Part shown: positions 9,901 to 17,727 of the stretch, in pieces
Layout: every line of letters begins with the position of its first letter
How positions within the stretch are numbered: position 1 is the first letter of the stretch
NCBI RefSeq assembly: GCF_013426895.1
Contig: NZ_AP023175.1
Location: forward strand, 1,116,001-1,180,000
Source: Paraburkholderia largidicola
GTDB taxonomy: Bacteria > Pseudomonadota > Gammaproteobacteria > Burkholderiales > Burkholderiaceae
Reading direction: 5' to 3'
Length of the DNA stretch: 64,000 nucleotides
Made by a program: the position numbers and the translations under genes
Notes under the pieces: generated by a model
The model's input: the letters and a program-made list of their open reading frames with translations, nothing else
Database searches by the model: none
What the model was told of the DNA's origin: nothing

Positions 9901-10088
9901 ACGGCCTCGGCGATCACCTTCGGATTCGCGCCCGGATATTGCGCGTGCACCACCACGGAAGGCGGCACCACTTCGGGGTATTCGGAGATCGGCAGCTGGA
10001 ACACTGCGATCAGCCCGCCCAGCAAAATCAGGACCGATAGCACGCCAGCGAAGATCGGCCGGTCGATGAAGAATTTGGATATGTTCAT
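6903..10088 (-). CDS. bpeF: RND multidrug efflux inner-membrane transporter (BpeF/CeoB/MexF type)
   Basis: This is a 1061-residue HAE1-family resistance-nodulation-division pump in the inner membrane that exports drugs using the proton gradient. It begins MNISKFFIDRPIFAGVLSVL, and the first transmembrane helix is followed by the FQLPISEYPEVVPPSVVV porter segment. The proton-relay aspartates are visible in TM4 (GIVVDDAIVVVENVERN, about residue 408). It has two large periplasmic loops and twelve predicted helices. It most resembles the MexF/BpeF/CeoB branch, whose substrates include chloramphenicol, fluoroquinolones and trimethoprim; the spectrum here is inferred. The bpeE stop is 73 bp upstream, and the oprC start overlaps its stop. 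Confidence 0.9.
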   Translation of the reverse strand: MNISKFFIDRPIFAGVLSVLILLGGLIAVFQLPISEYPEVVPPSVVVHAQYPGANPKVIAEAVASPLEEQINGVENMLYMQSQANSDGNLTLTVTFKLGTNPDLATQLVQNRVNQALPRLPEDVQRLGVTTIKSSPTLTMVVHLISPNDRYDMTYLRNYALLNVKDRLERIKGVGQVQLWGAGDYAMRVWLDPAKVAQRNLTAMEVVNAIREQNIQVAAGVIGASPSVPGTPLQLSVNARGRLKTEAEFGDIVVKTAPDGAVTYLKDIARVELAASEYGLRSLLDNKPAVAMAINQSPGANSLQISDEVRATMKELAADFPAGVEYKIVYDPTQFVRSSIEAVVHTLLEAIALVVIVVIVFLQTWRASIIPLIAVPVSIVGTFSLLLAFGFSINALSLFGMVLAIGIVVDDAIVVVENVERNIESGLSARDATYKAMQEVSGPIIAIALTLVAVFVPLAFMTGLTGQFYKQFAMTIAISTVISAFNSLTLSPALSALLLRGHDVKEDWLTRAMNRVLGPFFRGFNKVFHRGSESYGRGVNGVLKRKGAMLVVYAVLLGLTVLVSRAVPGGFVPAQDKEYLIAFAQLPNGASLDRTEKVIRDMGAIALKQPGVESAVAFPGLSVNGFTNSSSAGIVFVTLKPFHDRKGKALSAGAIAGALNQQYGAIKDSFVAVFPPPPVLGLGTLGGFKMQLEDHGAVGYTELNKATEAFVKKAATTPELGPTFSSYQINVPQVNVDLDRVKAKQLGVPVTDVFSTMQVYLGSLYVNDFNRFGRVYQVRVQADAPYRQQADDILQLKTRNVNGDMVPLSSLVTVTPTYGPEMVVRYNGYTAADINGGPAPGYSSGEAQAAAERIAAQVLPKGVKLEWTDLTYQQIIAGNAGLWVFPISVLLVFLVLAALYESLTLPLAVILIVPMSVLSALAGVWLTQGDNNIFTQIGLMVLVGLASKNAILIVEFARELEHDGRTPLQAAIEASRMRLRPILMTSIAFIMGVVPLVVSSGAGSEMRHAMGVAVFFGMLGVTLFGLMLTPVFYVVLRTLAGGKIHVAQKDSPHLVAHTTDA

Positions 10089-10161
10089 GTAAAGCTCTTG
10101 ATATTGGAGCGCTTACGTCTTGTGCGCATGCATCGAAGGATTGCGTGTAGGTGTGGACCGA

Positions 10162-11454
10162 TCACGAATCCTTGCGCGCCTTCGTGCGCGGCTGCGCCTG
10201 TGCCTGCGCTTGCGGTTCGGCGTGCTTCTGCTTCGATCCGTTCAGCAGCGCCTGCTTCTCTGCCTGTGCGTCGTCTGCGACGGGCGCGCTATTCGCGTCG
10301 CCATCGCCCATCGGCACCATGTGCGCGCGGACCTGCGCGCCCGGACGCACGCGCTGCGTGCCGTTCACGACGATGCGGTCACCCGCGTGCAAGCCACCCT
10401 TCACGACGCGCAGATTGCCCTGCAGGTCGCCAGGCTGAATCTCGCGATAGGCGACGTGATCGTCCTTATCGACGACGAACACGAACTTCTTGTCCTGGTC
10501 CGTGCCGATTGCGGCATCGTCGATCAGCAGCGCGCCGTGTGGCTCGCTGCCGCCCACTTTCACGCGCGCATACAGACCCGGCACGAGCGAGCCGTCGGCG
10601 TTGTCGAAACGCGCGCGCACGCGGATCGTGCCCGACGACGTATCGAGGCGGTTATCGACCGACTGGATCGTGCCCTTGCGCGAATAGCCTGTTTCGTTGG
10701 CGAGGCCGAGTTCGACGGGCACCTTGTTGTCGCCCTTCACCTGGCTGATGTACTGCAGGTACGTCTGCTCGTCGGCGTCGAACTCCGCGTAGATCGGCGA
10801 GACGGACACCAGCGTCGTCAGCGGCGCGGCGCTTGCGCCCGCGTTCACGACGTTGCCGAGGGTGATCTCCGCACGCGAGACACGGCCCGCCACGGGCGCG
10901 ACGATCTTCGTATAGCCGAGATTGATCTGCGCGGTTTCGAGCGCGGCCTGCGCGGCCTTCACGTTCGCTGTCGCTTCGCGCGCGGCGTTCTGCTTCTCGT
11001 CGTAGTCGCGCTTGGCAATCGCGCTATCGCCGATCAACCGTTGCGCACGCTCCCAGTCGCTTTGCGTATAGCCCGCGCGCGACTGCGCGGCCGCCAGTTG
11101 CGCGGCCGCGCGATCGACTTCCGCCTGATACGGACGCGGATCGATGACGAACAGCACGTCGCCCTTCTTCACCAGCGCGCCGTCCTGGAAGTTCACGGAC
11201 ACGATCGTGCCCGACACGAGCGGTCGCACGTCGACCTTTTCTACCGCCTGAAGACGGCCCGAGTAGGTTTGCCAGTCGGTAATGGTTTTCTGCACAACAG
11301 TGGCGACGTCGACTTCCGGGACGATAGTCGGCGCGGCTTGCGCGGGCGCGCGTGCGTCGACGCGAATCGCGCCGAACGTGCCGAGGCCGGCAATCACAAG
11401 CACCGCTAGCGCCGCAACCGCCAGCTTCGAACGCGAGAGAGGAAAAACAGACAT
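10162..11454 (-). CDS. bpeE: RND efflux periplasmic adaptor (membrane-fusion protein, BpeE/CeoA type)
   Basis: This is a 430-residue HlyD-like adaptor that bridges the RND pump and the outer-membrane channel. A single N-terminal hydrophobic segment (about residues 10-29) has no lipobox Cys, so it is probably anchored by an uncleaved helix or exported by Sec. The split lipoyl domain appears as VRPLVSGTIVSVNFQDGALVKKGDVLFVID and LGYTKIVAPVAGRVSRAEITLGNVV, flanking an alpha-hairpin rich in Ala, Gln and Glu. Beta-barrel and membrane-proximal domains follow. The C-terminal 50 residues are Gln/Ala/Lys-rich and low in complexity. It sits between llpE and bpeF in the same orientation. Confidence 0.9.
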   Translation of the reverse strand: MSVFPLSRSKLAVAALAVLVIAGLGTFGAIRVDARAPAQAAPTIVPEVDVATVVQKTITDWQTYSGRLQAVEKVDVRPLVSGTIVSVNFQDGALVKKGDVLFVIDPRPYQAEVDRAAAQLAAAQSRAGYTQSDWERAQRLIGDSAIAKRDYDEKQNAAREATANVKAAQAALETAQINLGYTKIVAPVAGRVSRAEITLGNVVNAGASAAPLTTLVSVSPIYAEFDADEQTYLQYISQVKGDNKVPVELGLANETGYSRKGTIQSVDNRLDTSSGTIRVRARFDNADGSLVPGLYARVKVGGSEPHGALLIDDAAIGTDQDKKFVFVVDKDDHVAYREIQPGDLQGNLRVVKGGLHAGDRIVVNGTQRVRPGAQVRAHMVPMGDGDANSAPVADDAQAEKQALLNGSKQKHAEPQAQAQAQPRTKARKDS

Positions 11455-11492
11455 GACAGACTCCGGATTTAATTTAGTTAATAGAAGTTTGT

Positions 11493-12347
11493 TTATCGGA
11501 GTGCGCGCTCATCGAAGCGCCACTGGAAGAATCGGACCGCCTCGAGCAACGCCGCCGGATGATTGGCCAGCGCCGCGTGCGACACGCTCGGGTAGCGAAC
11601 CACCTGCGTCTGCACGCCCGCATCGATCAGATTGCTTGCGTACTTCTCCGCTTCGACGTGCAGCACGTCGTTTTGCGCGGTTGCAATCAGCGTCGCGGGC
11701 AAGCCGGCGAGCCGCACCGATTCGAGCGGCGCGGCATACGGATGCATGCGCTGCGCGGCCTGCGGCAGATACGCGCGATAACACGCCGCGCATTCGCTCG
11801 CCGTGATGTCCGAGCTCAGGCGCTTCTCGTCGCCAAGACGCGTGAGGCTCGGATCGAGCATCGGTCCGAACAAAGCCTGCGCATCGATCCGCACATCCCC
11901 GCGATCGCGGCCGATGAACGCAAGGCAATTGGCGAGCGAGCCACCCGCATCGTGGCCCGCTACGCCGATTTTTTTCGTGTTGCCGCCGAACGCCCGTGCG
12001 CGTGTCTGCACCCACAGCGCGGCGCGGTGCGCATCTTCGGGCGCAGCAGGAAACGGAAACTGCGGCGCGAGCGAATAGCCGACGGACACGACGAGTGCCG
12101 GCGTGTGCTGCGCGAAATAGCGTGCGGCGTAATCGGCTTCCTCGATCGAGCCGCGCACGAAACCACCGCCGTGAAAATAGAGCAGGATCGGCAGACCGCT
12201 TTTCGCGGCGGCTCGCCGGTAAAGGCGCAATGTGATGTCCTGCGCGTACCCTTCGATGCGCACGTCGGTGACGTCGAGCGACGCGGCGTTTTCGCCGAGG
12301 CTCGCGCCGGACGGAACAAAGGTGTGACGCGGGTTGAATGCATCCAT
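11493..12347 (-). CDS. llpE: LlpE-like alpha/beta hydrolase with Asp at the usual nucleophile position
   Basis: This 284-residue protein of the alpha/beta-hydrolase fold-3 (hormone-sensitive-lipase-like) family is the first gene of the efflux operon, as llpE is in Burkholderia bpeEF-oprC and ceo operons. It has the oxyanion-hole motif HGGG (59-62), a D at 227 (QNDVLH) and a catalytic-type His at 257 (SVSHAAL). The nucleophile elbow, which is normally GDSAG, reads GHDAG (131-135), so Asp133 takes the place of Ser. I chose the ATG at 12347 (MDAFNPRH); the longer frame uses a TTG. Its role in efflux is not established. The lack of a signal peptide suggests a cytoplasmic enzyme. Confidence 0.75.
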   Translation of the reverse strand: MDAFNPRHTFVPSGASLGENAASLDVTDVRIEGYAQDITLRLYRRAAAKSGLPILLYFHGGGFVRGSIEEADYAARYFAQHTPALVVSVGYSLAPQFPFPAAPEDAHRAALWVQTRARAFGGNTKKIGVAGHDAGGSLANCLAFIGRDRGDVRIDAQALFGPMLDPSLTRLGDEKRLSSDITASECAACYRAYLPQAAQRMHPYAAPLESVRLAGLPATLIATAQNDVLHVEAEKYASNLIDAGVQTQVVRYPSVSHAALANHPAALLEAVRFFQWRFDERALR

Positions 12348-12544
12348 GTCGGAACAGCGCAATGCGCGAAGCTATCGAATGGTGCGAATTGTGGGACCAG
12401 CAGACTTCCAAATAAATGCCTATAATCCGGCAACACAATTCGGTGCACCTGAACAATCGAATGACTTTATTCGGCGCCTTAGCCAATCGTTAAATGGCTG
12501 ATGCGGCTGCTTCACCAGTGCTCCGGCTCTTTCGGAGGTTTGCA

Positions 12545-13549
12545 ATGGACCGACTCCAGGCCATGCAAGTGTTCACCCGGGTCGTCGACACCAACAGCTT
12601 CACCCGGGCTGCGGAAACGCTCGATCTACCCCGCGCTTCCGTCACGACGATCATCCAGAATCTCGAAGCGTTTCTCGGCACGCGCCTCTTGCATCGCACG
12701 ACACGCCGTCTGTCGCTGACGCCCGACGGCGCTGCGTACTACGAGCGTTGCGTGCGCATTCTCGCGGACGTCGAAGAGACGGAACAGAGTTTCCAGAGCG
12801 GCAACAAGAAGCCGAATGGGAAGCTGCGCGTCGACATGCCGGGATCGATCGGGCGACTGCTCGTGATCCCCGCGCTGTGCGAATTCCACACGAAGTACCC
12901 GGATATCGATCTGCAACTCGGCTTGTCCGACCGCCCGGTCGATCTGTTGCAGGAAGGTGTGGATTGCGTGGTGCGGGTCGGCGCGCTGCAGGATTCGTCA
13001 TTGGTCGCACGCAGAATAGGGTTATTCGAAGGCGTGACGTGCGGGGCGCCCGCGTATATCGAACGCGCGGGTATTCCTCAGACGCTCGACGATCTCGAGC
13101 AGCACAAGGCCGTCAATTACTTCTCGAGCCGCACCGGCCGGATTATGGACTGGTCGTTTCTCGTCGACGGCAAGGAAGTCGAGGTGAAAATGAAGGGCGT
13201 GGTGTCCGTCAACGACGCGGATGCCTACGTGACGTGTGGCCTCGAAGGCTTTGGCCTGATCCAGCCGCCGCTCTTCATGGTCCTGCCGCATCTGCGTTCG
13301 GGCCAGCTCGTCGAAGTGCTGCCCGACCTGAAACCGCTGCCAATGCCTATTTCGGCGGTGTATCCGCATAGCCGGCATCTGTCGTCGAAAGTACGTGTGT
13401 TCGTCGACTGGATTGCGGAGATATTCGATCGCTGCCCGCTGCTGAGCGGCCGCGCAAGCCTCGACAAGACCTGCACGCAACGCACGTTCGAGCAGAAAGA
13501 GACGGCGCCGGAATTCAAAACGCCCGTCATGACAGAGTGGGTCGCGTAG
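12545..13549 (+). CDS. LysR-family regulator divergent from the efflux operon (BpeT/CeoR-like)
   Basis: This is a 334-residue LysR-type regulator. The N-terminal winged helix (MDRLQAMQVFTRVVDTNSFTRAAETLDLPRASVTTIIQNLE, residues 1-41) is followed by a LysR substrate-binding domain to about residue 300 and a short extra tail. The start is the ATG at 12545, with GGAGG six bases upstream; earlier in-frame starts are not credible. Its divergent position next to llpE-bpeEF-oprC matches the bpeT/ceoR arrangement, so it probably activates the pump in response to a small aromatic ligand. The 197-bp intergenic region must hold its operator; a T-N11-A motif could not be singled out with confidence. Confidence 0.85.
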   Translation: MDRLQAMQVFTRVVDTNSFTRAAETLDLPRASVTTIIQNLEAFLGTRLLHRTTRRLSLTPDGAAYYERCVRILADVEETEQSFQSGNKKPNGKLRVDMPGSIGRLLVIPALCEFHTKYPDIDLQLGLSDRPVDLLQEGVDCVVRVGALQDSSLVARRIGLFEGVTCGAPAYIERAGIPQTLDDLEQHKAVNYFSSRTGRIMDWSFLVDGKEVEVKMKGVVSVNDADAYVTCGLEGFGLIQPPLFMVLPHLRSGQLVEVLPDLKPLPMPISAVYPHSRHLSSKVRVFVDWIAEIFDRCPLLSGRASLDKTCTQRTFEQKETAPEFKTPVMTEWVA

Positions 13550-13575
13550 GCCGCCAGGCCTTTGTTTAAGGGACG

Positions 13576-13600
13576 ATCGCGGCATCGCGCCGCGATTGTT
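13576..13600 (+). terminator. Possible terminator after the LysR gene
   Basis: ATCGCGGC (13576-13583) pairs with GCCGCGAT (13589-13596) across a 5-nt loop, followed by TGTT. The T tract is weak. It lies 27 bp after the LysR stop. Confidence 0.45.
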
Positions 13601-13729
13601 CTGAAATTGCGACAATTCATTTCATGAAAGCCGGGTTTATCGCCCGCGCGTCAAAGCCTACATTTCACCCTGTCGCAACGCCGGACCATATCGGCGTAGC
13701 AAATGAATCTGAATCGACAGGAGTGAATC

Positions 13730-14038
13730 ATGAAGCGCAATCTGCTGGCAGGTCTTGCTCTCTCGCTGCTCGTCAGCGCACCGGCATTTGCCGGCGGTGG
13801 CGGTGGCATCGGCCGCGCAGGATCGTACAACGATCAATGGTGGCAACACTCGGCTAGCGCATCGGCACCGAAGTCTCGCGCAGAAGTGCGCGCGGAAGTG
13901 ACCGACGCGTATCGCGACGGCACGCTGCCTTCGCTGAACAAGACCTCGTACCCCGAACAAGGCCTGATCGGTCGCACGCAAGCCGAGCGCCTCGAAGCGC
14001 AAAGCGACGGCAGCGTGCGCGTCGCGCGCGGCCAGTAA
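13730..14038 (+). CDS. Small secreted DUF4148-family protein
   Basis: This 102-residue protein starts at the ATG at 13730 behind ACAGGAG. It has a clear Sec signal peptide (MKRNLLAGLALSLLVSAPAFA, cleavage after about residue 21). The short mature chain has the DUF4148 pattern (SRAEVRAEVTDAYRDGTLPSLNKTSYPEQGLIGRTQAERLEA). These periplasmic proteins are abundant and multicopy in Burkholderiaceae, and their function is unknown. A 22-codon ORF with its own good Shine-Dalgarno follows 32 bp later. Confidence 0.85.
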   Translation: MKRNLLAGLALSLLVSAPAFAGGGGGIGRAGSYNDQWWQHSASASAPKSRAEVRAEVTDAYRDGTLPSLNKTSYPEQGLIGRTQAERLEAQSDGSVRVARGQ

Positions 14039-14070
14039 CGGTTATTTTATTTTGATCGCAGGAGTCAAAC

Positions 14071-14139
14071 ATGAGCCCATCGGAACTCGATGACTGGGCC
14101 TCGGACATTCCCGTCTGGACGCCCTATCGCTCGCACTAA
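14071..14139 (+). CDS. Possible 22-residue micropeptide downstream of DUF4148
   Basis: ATG at 14071, six bases after AGGAG, opens a 22-codon frame (MSPSELDDWASDIPVWTPYRSH) ending in TAA at 14137. The peptide is acidic and has two Trp. The Shine-Dalgarno quality and spacing are better than chance would usually give, and the ORF would be cotranscribed with the DUF4148 gene. Function is unknown, and it could be a chance ORF. Confidence 0.4.
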   Translation: MSPSELDDWASDIPVWTPYRSH

Positions 14140-14240
14140 GTGTGCGCCAGAAGATAGCGAAGTGTGTGTACTGCGCTCAATCGCATGAAAGCGATTGAGC
14201 GCTTTGCATGGGTGCGGATTTAACGTTCTGCTCTACGCAA

Positions 14241-15308
14241 TTAGCGTTGTGGCACGCCGTTGCGCCATTCGCCCCAATGCGAAACGATGTCCTGAACGAG
14301 TGGATTGCCCGCACGGTAGAGGTTCTCGAGCGCGATACTGAATCCGCCTTGCGCGGCGTAATTGAGCAGATTGTCGGCGCTCGTCTGTCCATCATAAGGG
14401 CGATCGAAATCCGAACCCGCGCGCAATACCGCAACGCGATTCAAATCGACGCGGTGGACGCTGGCGGCACGCTTCAACGCTTCATAGGTTGAATTGTCTT
14501 CCTGTTGTGTCGTGCAGTAGACGCCCTTGTTGTCGGTGAGAATCTTCGTCCAGTCGCGCGCGCGTTCGCCCAGCTTCGTACCGGACCACCATGTATCGCC
14601 TGCTAGCGTGTCGCACTGAATCACGGTGGGCGGACGATTGGCGGGCGCATAGCTGTATTTGGCGCGCGCGTTTTGTGCATCCATGTTGTCGGCCAACACC
14701 ACGTGGCGCGACAACGCAAAAGCCGTATCGGCAAGCCGTGTATTTAGCTGGAACACTTCCGTGCGGTAATCGAGCGGCGGTTTCTCCGAGGGGCTTTTCG
14801 TATTGATGCCGAGATAGCCGGTGTTCCAGCCCGGCGGAATTTCGCGTCCGTCGATTTCCCACTGAATACCGAAGTCGACAAGGTACTTGGCCCACGCAGC
14901 GGAGCCGACCGTCCCTTGAATCGGATCGATGCCCGCAATGCCCGCCACCATGAAGTACGTGTGCCGCAAATCGAAACGCGACGAAAACGCGAGCGCCATG
15001 GTCGATGCAGCGGCATTCGTGTGGCCCATGCCCGTCGTCATCACGCAGATGTCCTGCCGGTTGCAATGGATGTTCGGATAATCCGGCGAGAGACCCGCGA
15101 CAGGAATGTCCTGCCAGGGCCCGAGCTTATCGAGCCATACCTGTCCTTCCGGCCCGAACATCGAAATGATCATCACCTTGACGGGCCGGCCGTGCGATTC
15201 GCCGTTGCCTTGCGCGAAGTTGTCGTCCTGCGCATTCGCCAATGGCGAGATTGCCGTGCATGCCGCCAGTGCCAGAGCCGTCAATGCGCCTACCGTGCGA
15301 GTTACCAT
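14241..15308 (-). CDS. Purine nucleoside permease (NUP)-like periplasmic protein
   Basis: This is a 355-residue protein of the NUP family (PF06516), named after a yeast/Candida purine nucleoside permease and with a phosphorylase-like fold. Features include VKVMIISMFGPEGQVWLD, the DICVMTTGMGHTNAAASTMAL segment, the VAGIAGIDPIQGTVGSAAWAKYLVD block and LRAGSDFDRPYDGQT near the C-terminus. The start is the ATG at 15308 with AAAGGA seven bases upstream. A signal peptide follows (cleavage near SPLANA|QDD); an LAAC within it could alternatively be a lipobox. It is likely a periplasmic nucleoside-binding or nucleoside-cleaving protein, and the transport role suggested by the family name is doubtful. 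The gene is monocistronic. Confidence 0.75.
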   Translation of the reverse strand: MVTRTVGALTALALAACTAISPLANAQDDNFAQGNGESHGRPVKVMIISMFGPEGQVWLDKLGPWQDIPVAGLSPDYPNIHCNRQDICVMTTGMGHTNAAASTMALAFSSRFDLRHTYFMVAGIAGIDPIQGTVGSAAWAKYLVDFGIQWEIDGREIPPGWNTGYLGINTKSPSEKPPLDYRTEVFQLNTRLADTAFALSRHVVLADNMDAQNARAKYSYAPANRPPTVIQCDTLAGDTWWSGTKLGERARDWTKILTDNKGVYCTTQQEDNSTYEALKRAASVHRVDLNRVAVLRAGSDFDRPYDGQTSADNLLNYAAQGGFSIALENLYRAGNPLVQDIVSHWGEWRNGVPQR

Positions 15309-15496
15309 GACAAGTCCTTTCTTTAAACTCGTTAAAGGATGGGGAATGGAATGCATGCCCTCGCGTAACAGGGCGGAGCTAAGTATAGGCGGCGTCGAAT
15401 TGTTTTCCATTAGCTAATTCCACTTGTCATTTCGAATAGCTGATTCGCATAAATCGAAAAAGCACTGCAATACGAAAAGCGTGCGCCAGAAACGAA

Positions 15497-15541
15497 AAAG
15501 GCCCGCGAGCGTTGCATCGAGTGCATCATTCGCGGGCCTTT
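15497..15541 (-). terminator. Terminator after the CDF transporter gene
   Basis: AAAGGCCCGCGA (15497-15508) and TCGCGGGCCTTT (15530-15541) form a 12-bp stem. On the minus strand it is followed by a T run, and it lies 18 bp past the stop of the gene ending at 15559. Confidence 0.85.
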
Positions 15542-15558
15542 GAATCAGGTATCGACGC

Positions 15559-16485
15559 TTAGTCGAGCGACGCTTCCGTCCTCACTCTCGGTATATCCGG
15601 CTCGAAAAACACCCAGCGCACTTGCGGAAATGTCGCCTGCAAATCGGCTTCGACGATATTGATCGCGTCGACCATTGCGCGGCCGCTTTCATAATCGATC
15701 ATCTCGGCCTGCACCGCGACGACCACATGTCGGCCCCATTGCAGCGTGATCAGATTGATGATGCTGCGTATCTCTTTACGCGTGTGCAAATACGCTTCGA
15801 TTGCGCGCCGCACTTCCGGGCTCGCGGACTCGCCGATGATCATCGACTTGACTTCGCGGGCGACCAGATACGCAATCACCATCAGCAACACACCGACACC
15901 GATCGAACCCCACGCATCGAACATGGGGTTGCCCGTGATCATCGTCATCAGCACGGCGACGAAGGCAATCGCCAGACCGAGCAGCGCGGCCACGTCTTCG
16001 CCCGTGACGACGAGCAATTCCGATTCGCGCGTTTCGCGAAACCATCGCCACATCGACTTGTCGGGATTGGTCTTGCGGATTTCCCGGATCGCGCCCATCA
16101 GCGAAAAGGTTTCGAGCACTACCGAAATGCCAAGCACGGCAAGCGCGATATACGCATGCGACAACGGCTCATGCGCCATCAGACGATGCACGCCCTCATA
16201 AACGGAAAACACGCCGCCGACGAAAAACAGCAGCAGCGCGACGACCAGCGAATAGAAATAGATTGCGCGCCCCGCGCCGAGCGGATGCAACGGGCTCGCG
16301 GGACGGCGCGCCTGCTTGAGGCCGAACAGCAGCAATATCTGGTTGCCGCAATCGGCCGTCGAGTGAATGGCCTCGGCGAACATCGACCCTGAGCCCGTGA
16401 AAGCAGCAGCGGCGAACTTGCAAACCGCGATGCCGAGGTTCGCCGCCAGCGCGTAAAAAATGGCCTTAGGTGATTCTTCTTTCAT
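15559..16485 (-). CDS. Cation diffusion facilitator (CDF) family transporter
   Basis: This is a 308-residue inner-membrane CDF protein, expected to export divalent metals (Zn2+, Fe2+, Mn2+ or similar) in exchange for protons. The TM2 metal motif HSTAD (41-45) is present in SMFAEAIHSTADCGNQ. Six hydrophobic helices precede a C-terminal cytoplasmic domain (roughly residues 210-308) that is typical of the dimerising metal sensor. The segment HPLGAGRAIYFYSL between TM2 and TM3 replaces the more usual HPFGYGR. Metal specificity cannot be read reliably. selD follows upstream in the same direction, 42 bp away, so the two may be cotranscribed. Confidence 0.85.
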   Translation of the reverse strand: MKEESPKAIFYALAANLGIAVCKFAAAAFTGSGSMFAEAIHSTADCGNQILLLFGLKQARRPASPLHPLGAGRAIYFYSLVVALLLFFVGGVFSVYEGVHRLMAHEPLSHAYIALAVLGISVVLETFSLMGAIREIRKTNPDKSMWRWFRETRESELLVVTGEDVAALLGLAIAFVAVLMTMITGNPMFDAWGSIGVGVLLMVIAYLVAREVKSMIIGESASPEVRRAIEAYLHTRKEIRSIINLITLQWGRHVVVAVQAEMIDYESGRAMVDAINIVEADLQATFPQVRWVFFEPDIPRVRTEASLD

Positions 16486-16527
16486 AGGCTCTTCGAGTTG
16501 TCGTGATGCGATTGGAGTGAGAAAGAA

Positions 16528-17589
16528 TCAAACGACTTCGACGCGCGGCGCGCCATCGTGCAACTCGCCGATCACCACGGCGCGATCGAAGCCGTCCGCG
16601 CGAAAGATCGCGAGCACGTCGTCGACGGCAGCAGGTGCGCACGACACCAGCAGCCCGCCCGACGTCTGCGGATCGGTCAGCAACGCGCGTGCCGTGTCGG
16701 GCAGCGAATCCGCCAGACGCACGTCGTCGCCATACGATGCCCAGTTACGGCCCGACGCACCCGTGACGACCCCCGCCGCCGCGAACGCATCGACGCCTGC
16801 AATCCAGGGCAGATCCGCGTAACGCACACGCGCGGTCAGTTGCGCGCCGCGCGCGAGTTCGAGCGTATGGCCGAGCAGGCCGAAGCCCGTCACGTCCGTC
16901 ATCGCGTGCACGCCTTCGAGTGTGGCCAGTTCGGTGCCCGGGCGGTTGAGCTTCGTGGTAGCCGCGATCATCGCCGCGTAGCCCGCCGAGTCGAGTTGAT
17001 TCTTCTTGAGCGCCGCCGACAGCACGCCGACGCCGAGCGGCTTGCCGAGCACAAGCACATCGCCCGCCTGCGCAGACGCGTTGCGCTTCACGCGTTTCGG
17101 ATGCACGACGCCGATTGCGGCCAGACCGTAGATCGGCTCGACGGAGTCGATCGAATGGCCGCCCGCGACGGGAATGCCCGCCTGCGTGCACACGTCCTCG
17201 CCGCCGCGCAGCACGGCCGCGATCACGTCGTGCGGCAATACGTTGATGGGCATACCGACCAGCGCGAGCGCGAGAATCGGCTTGCCGCCCATCGCATAGA
17301 CATCGGACAGCGCGTTGGTCGCGGCGATGCGGCCGAAGTCGTAAGGATCGTCGACGATCGGCATGAAGAAGTCGGTCGTGGCGATGATCGCCTGCTCGTC
17401 GTTCAGCCGATACACGGCAGCGTCATCCGCGGTTTCCGTACCGACCAGCAGGTCCGGAAACAACGGCATCGGCACGCTGCGTTTCAAAAGATCGGACAGC
17501 ACGCCCGGCGCGATCTTGCAGCCGCAGCCGCCGCCATGCGAGAGGCTCGTGAGTCGTGGGACATTGGAACTGACAGCGGATTCGCTCAT
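16528..17589 (-). CDS. selD: Selenide, water dikinase SelD
   Basis: This 353-residue enzyme makes selenophosphate from selenide and ATP, the selenium donor for selenocysteine and for 2-selenouridine in tRNA. The N-terminal active-site motif is HGGGCGCKI (18-26), with Cys at the catalytic position (not selenocysteine) and the essential Lys after it. The ATP/Mg ligands DDAAVYR, TTDFFMPIVDDPYDFGRIAATNALSDVYAMGG and GGHSIDS are all present, as is the C-terminal DPQTSGGLL. No selA, selB, selU (mnmH) or formate dehydrogenase gene is in the window, so the route of selenium use is not visible. It may share a transcript with the CDF gene downstream. Confidence 0.95.
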   Translation of the reverse strand: MSESAVSSNVPRLTSLSHGGGCGCKIAPGVLSDLLKRSVPMPLFPDLLVGTETADDAAVYRLNDEQAIIATTDFFMPIVDDPYDFGRIAATNALSDVYAMGGKPILALALVGMPINVLPHDVIAAVLRGGEDVCTQAGIPVAGGHSIDSVEPIYGLAAIGVVHPKRVKRNASAQAGDVLVLGKPLGVGVLSAALKKNQLDSAGYAAMIAATTKLNRPGTELATLEGVHAMTDVTGFGLLGHTLELARGAQLTARVRYADLPWIAGVDAFAAAGVVTGASGRNWASYGDDVRLADSLPDTARALLTDPQTSGGLLVSCAPAAVDDVLAIFRADGFDRAVVIGELHDGAPRVEVV

Positions 17590-17671
17590 GATAGTGATGT
17601 GACAGAGGGTCGATAACGGCTATTATCCGGCAATCCACGCAAGCGCTGTCGAACAGGTTCACGCAAAGAGA

Positions 17672-17704
17672 AACGCGCCGTCGTTCGCATCACGACGGCG
17701 CGTT
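17672..17704 (-). terminator. Terminator after the glutamate dehydrogenase gene
   Basis: AACGCGCCGTCG (17672-17683) and CGACGGCGCGTT (17693-17704) form a 12-bp stem with a 9-nt loop. It lies just past the stop of the minus-strand gene ending at 17728, with a TTTCTCTTT tract after it. Confidence 0.8.
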
Positions 17705-17727
17705 CCGTTGGAGAAAGGTGTGCGCGT

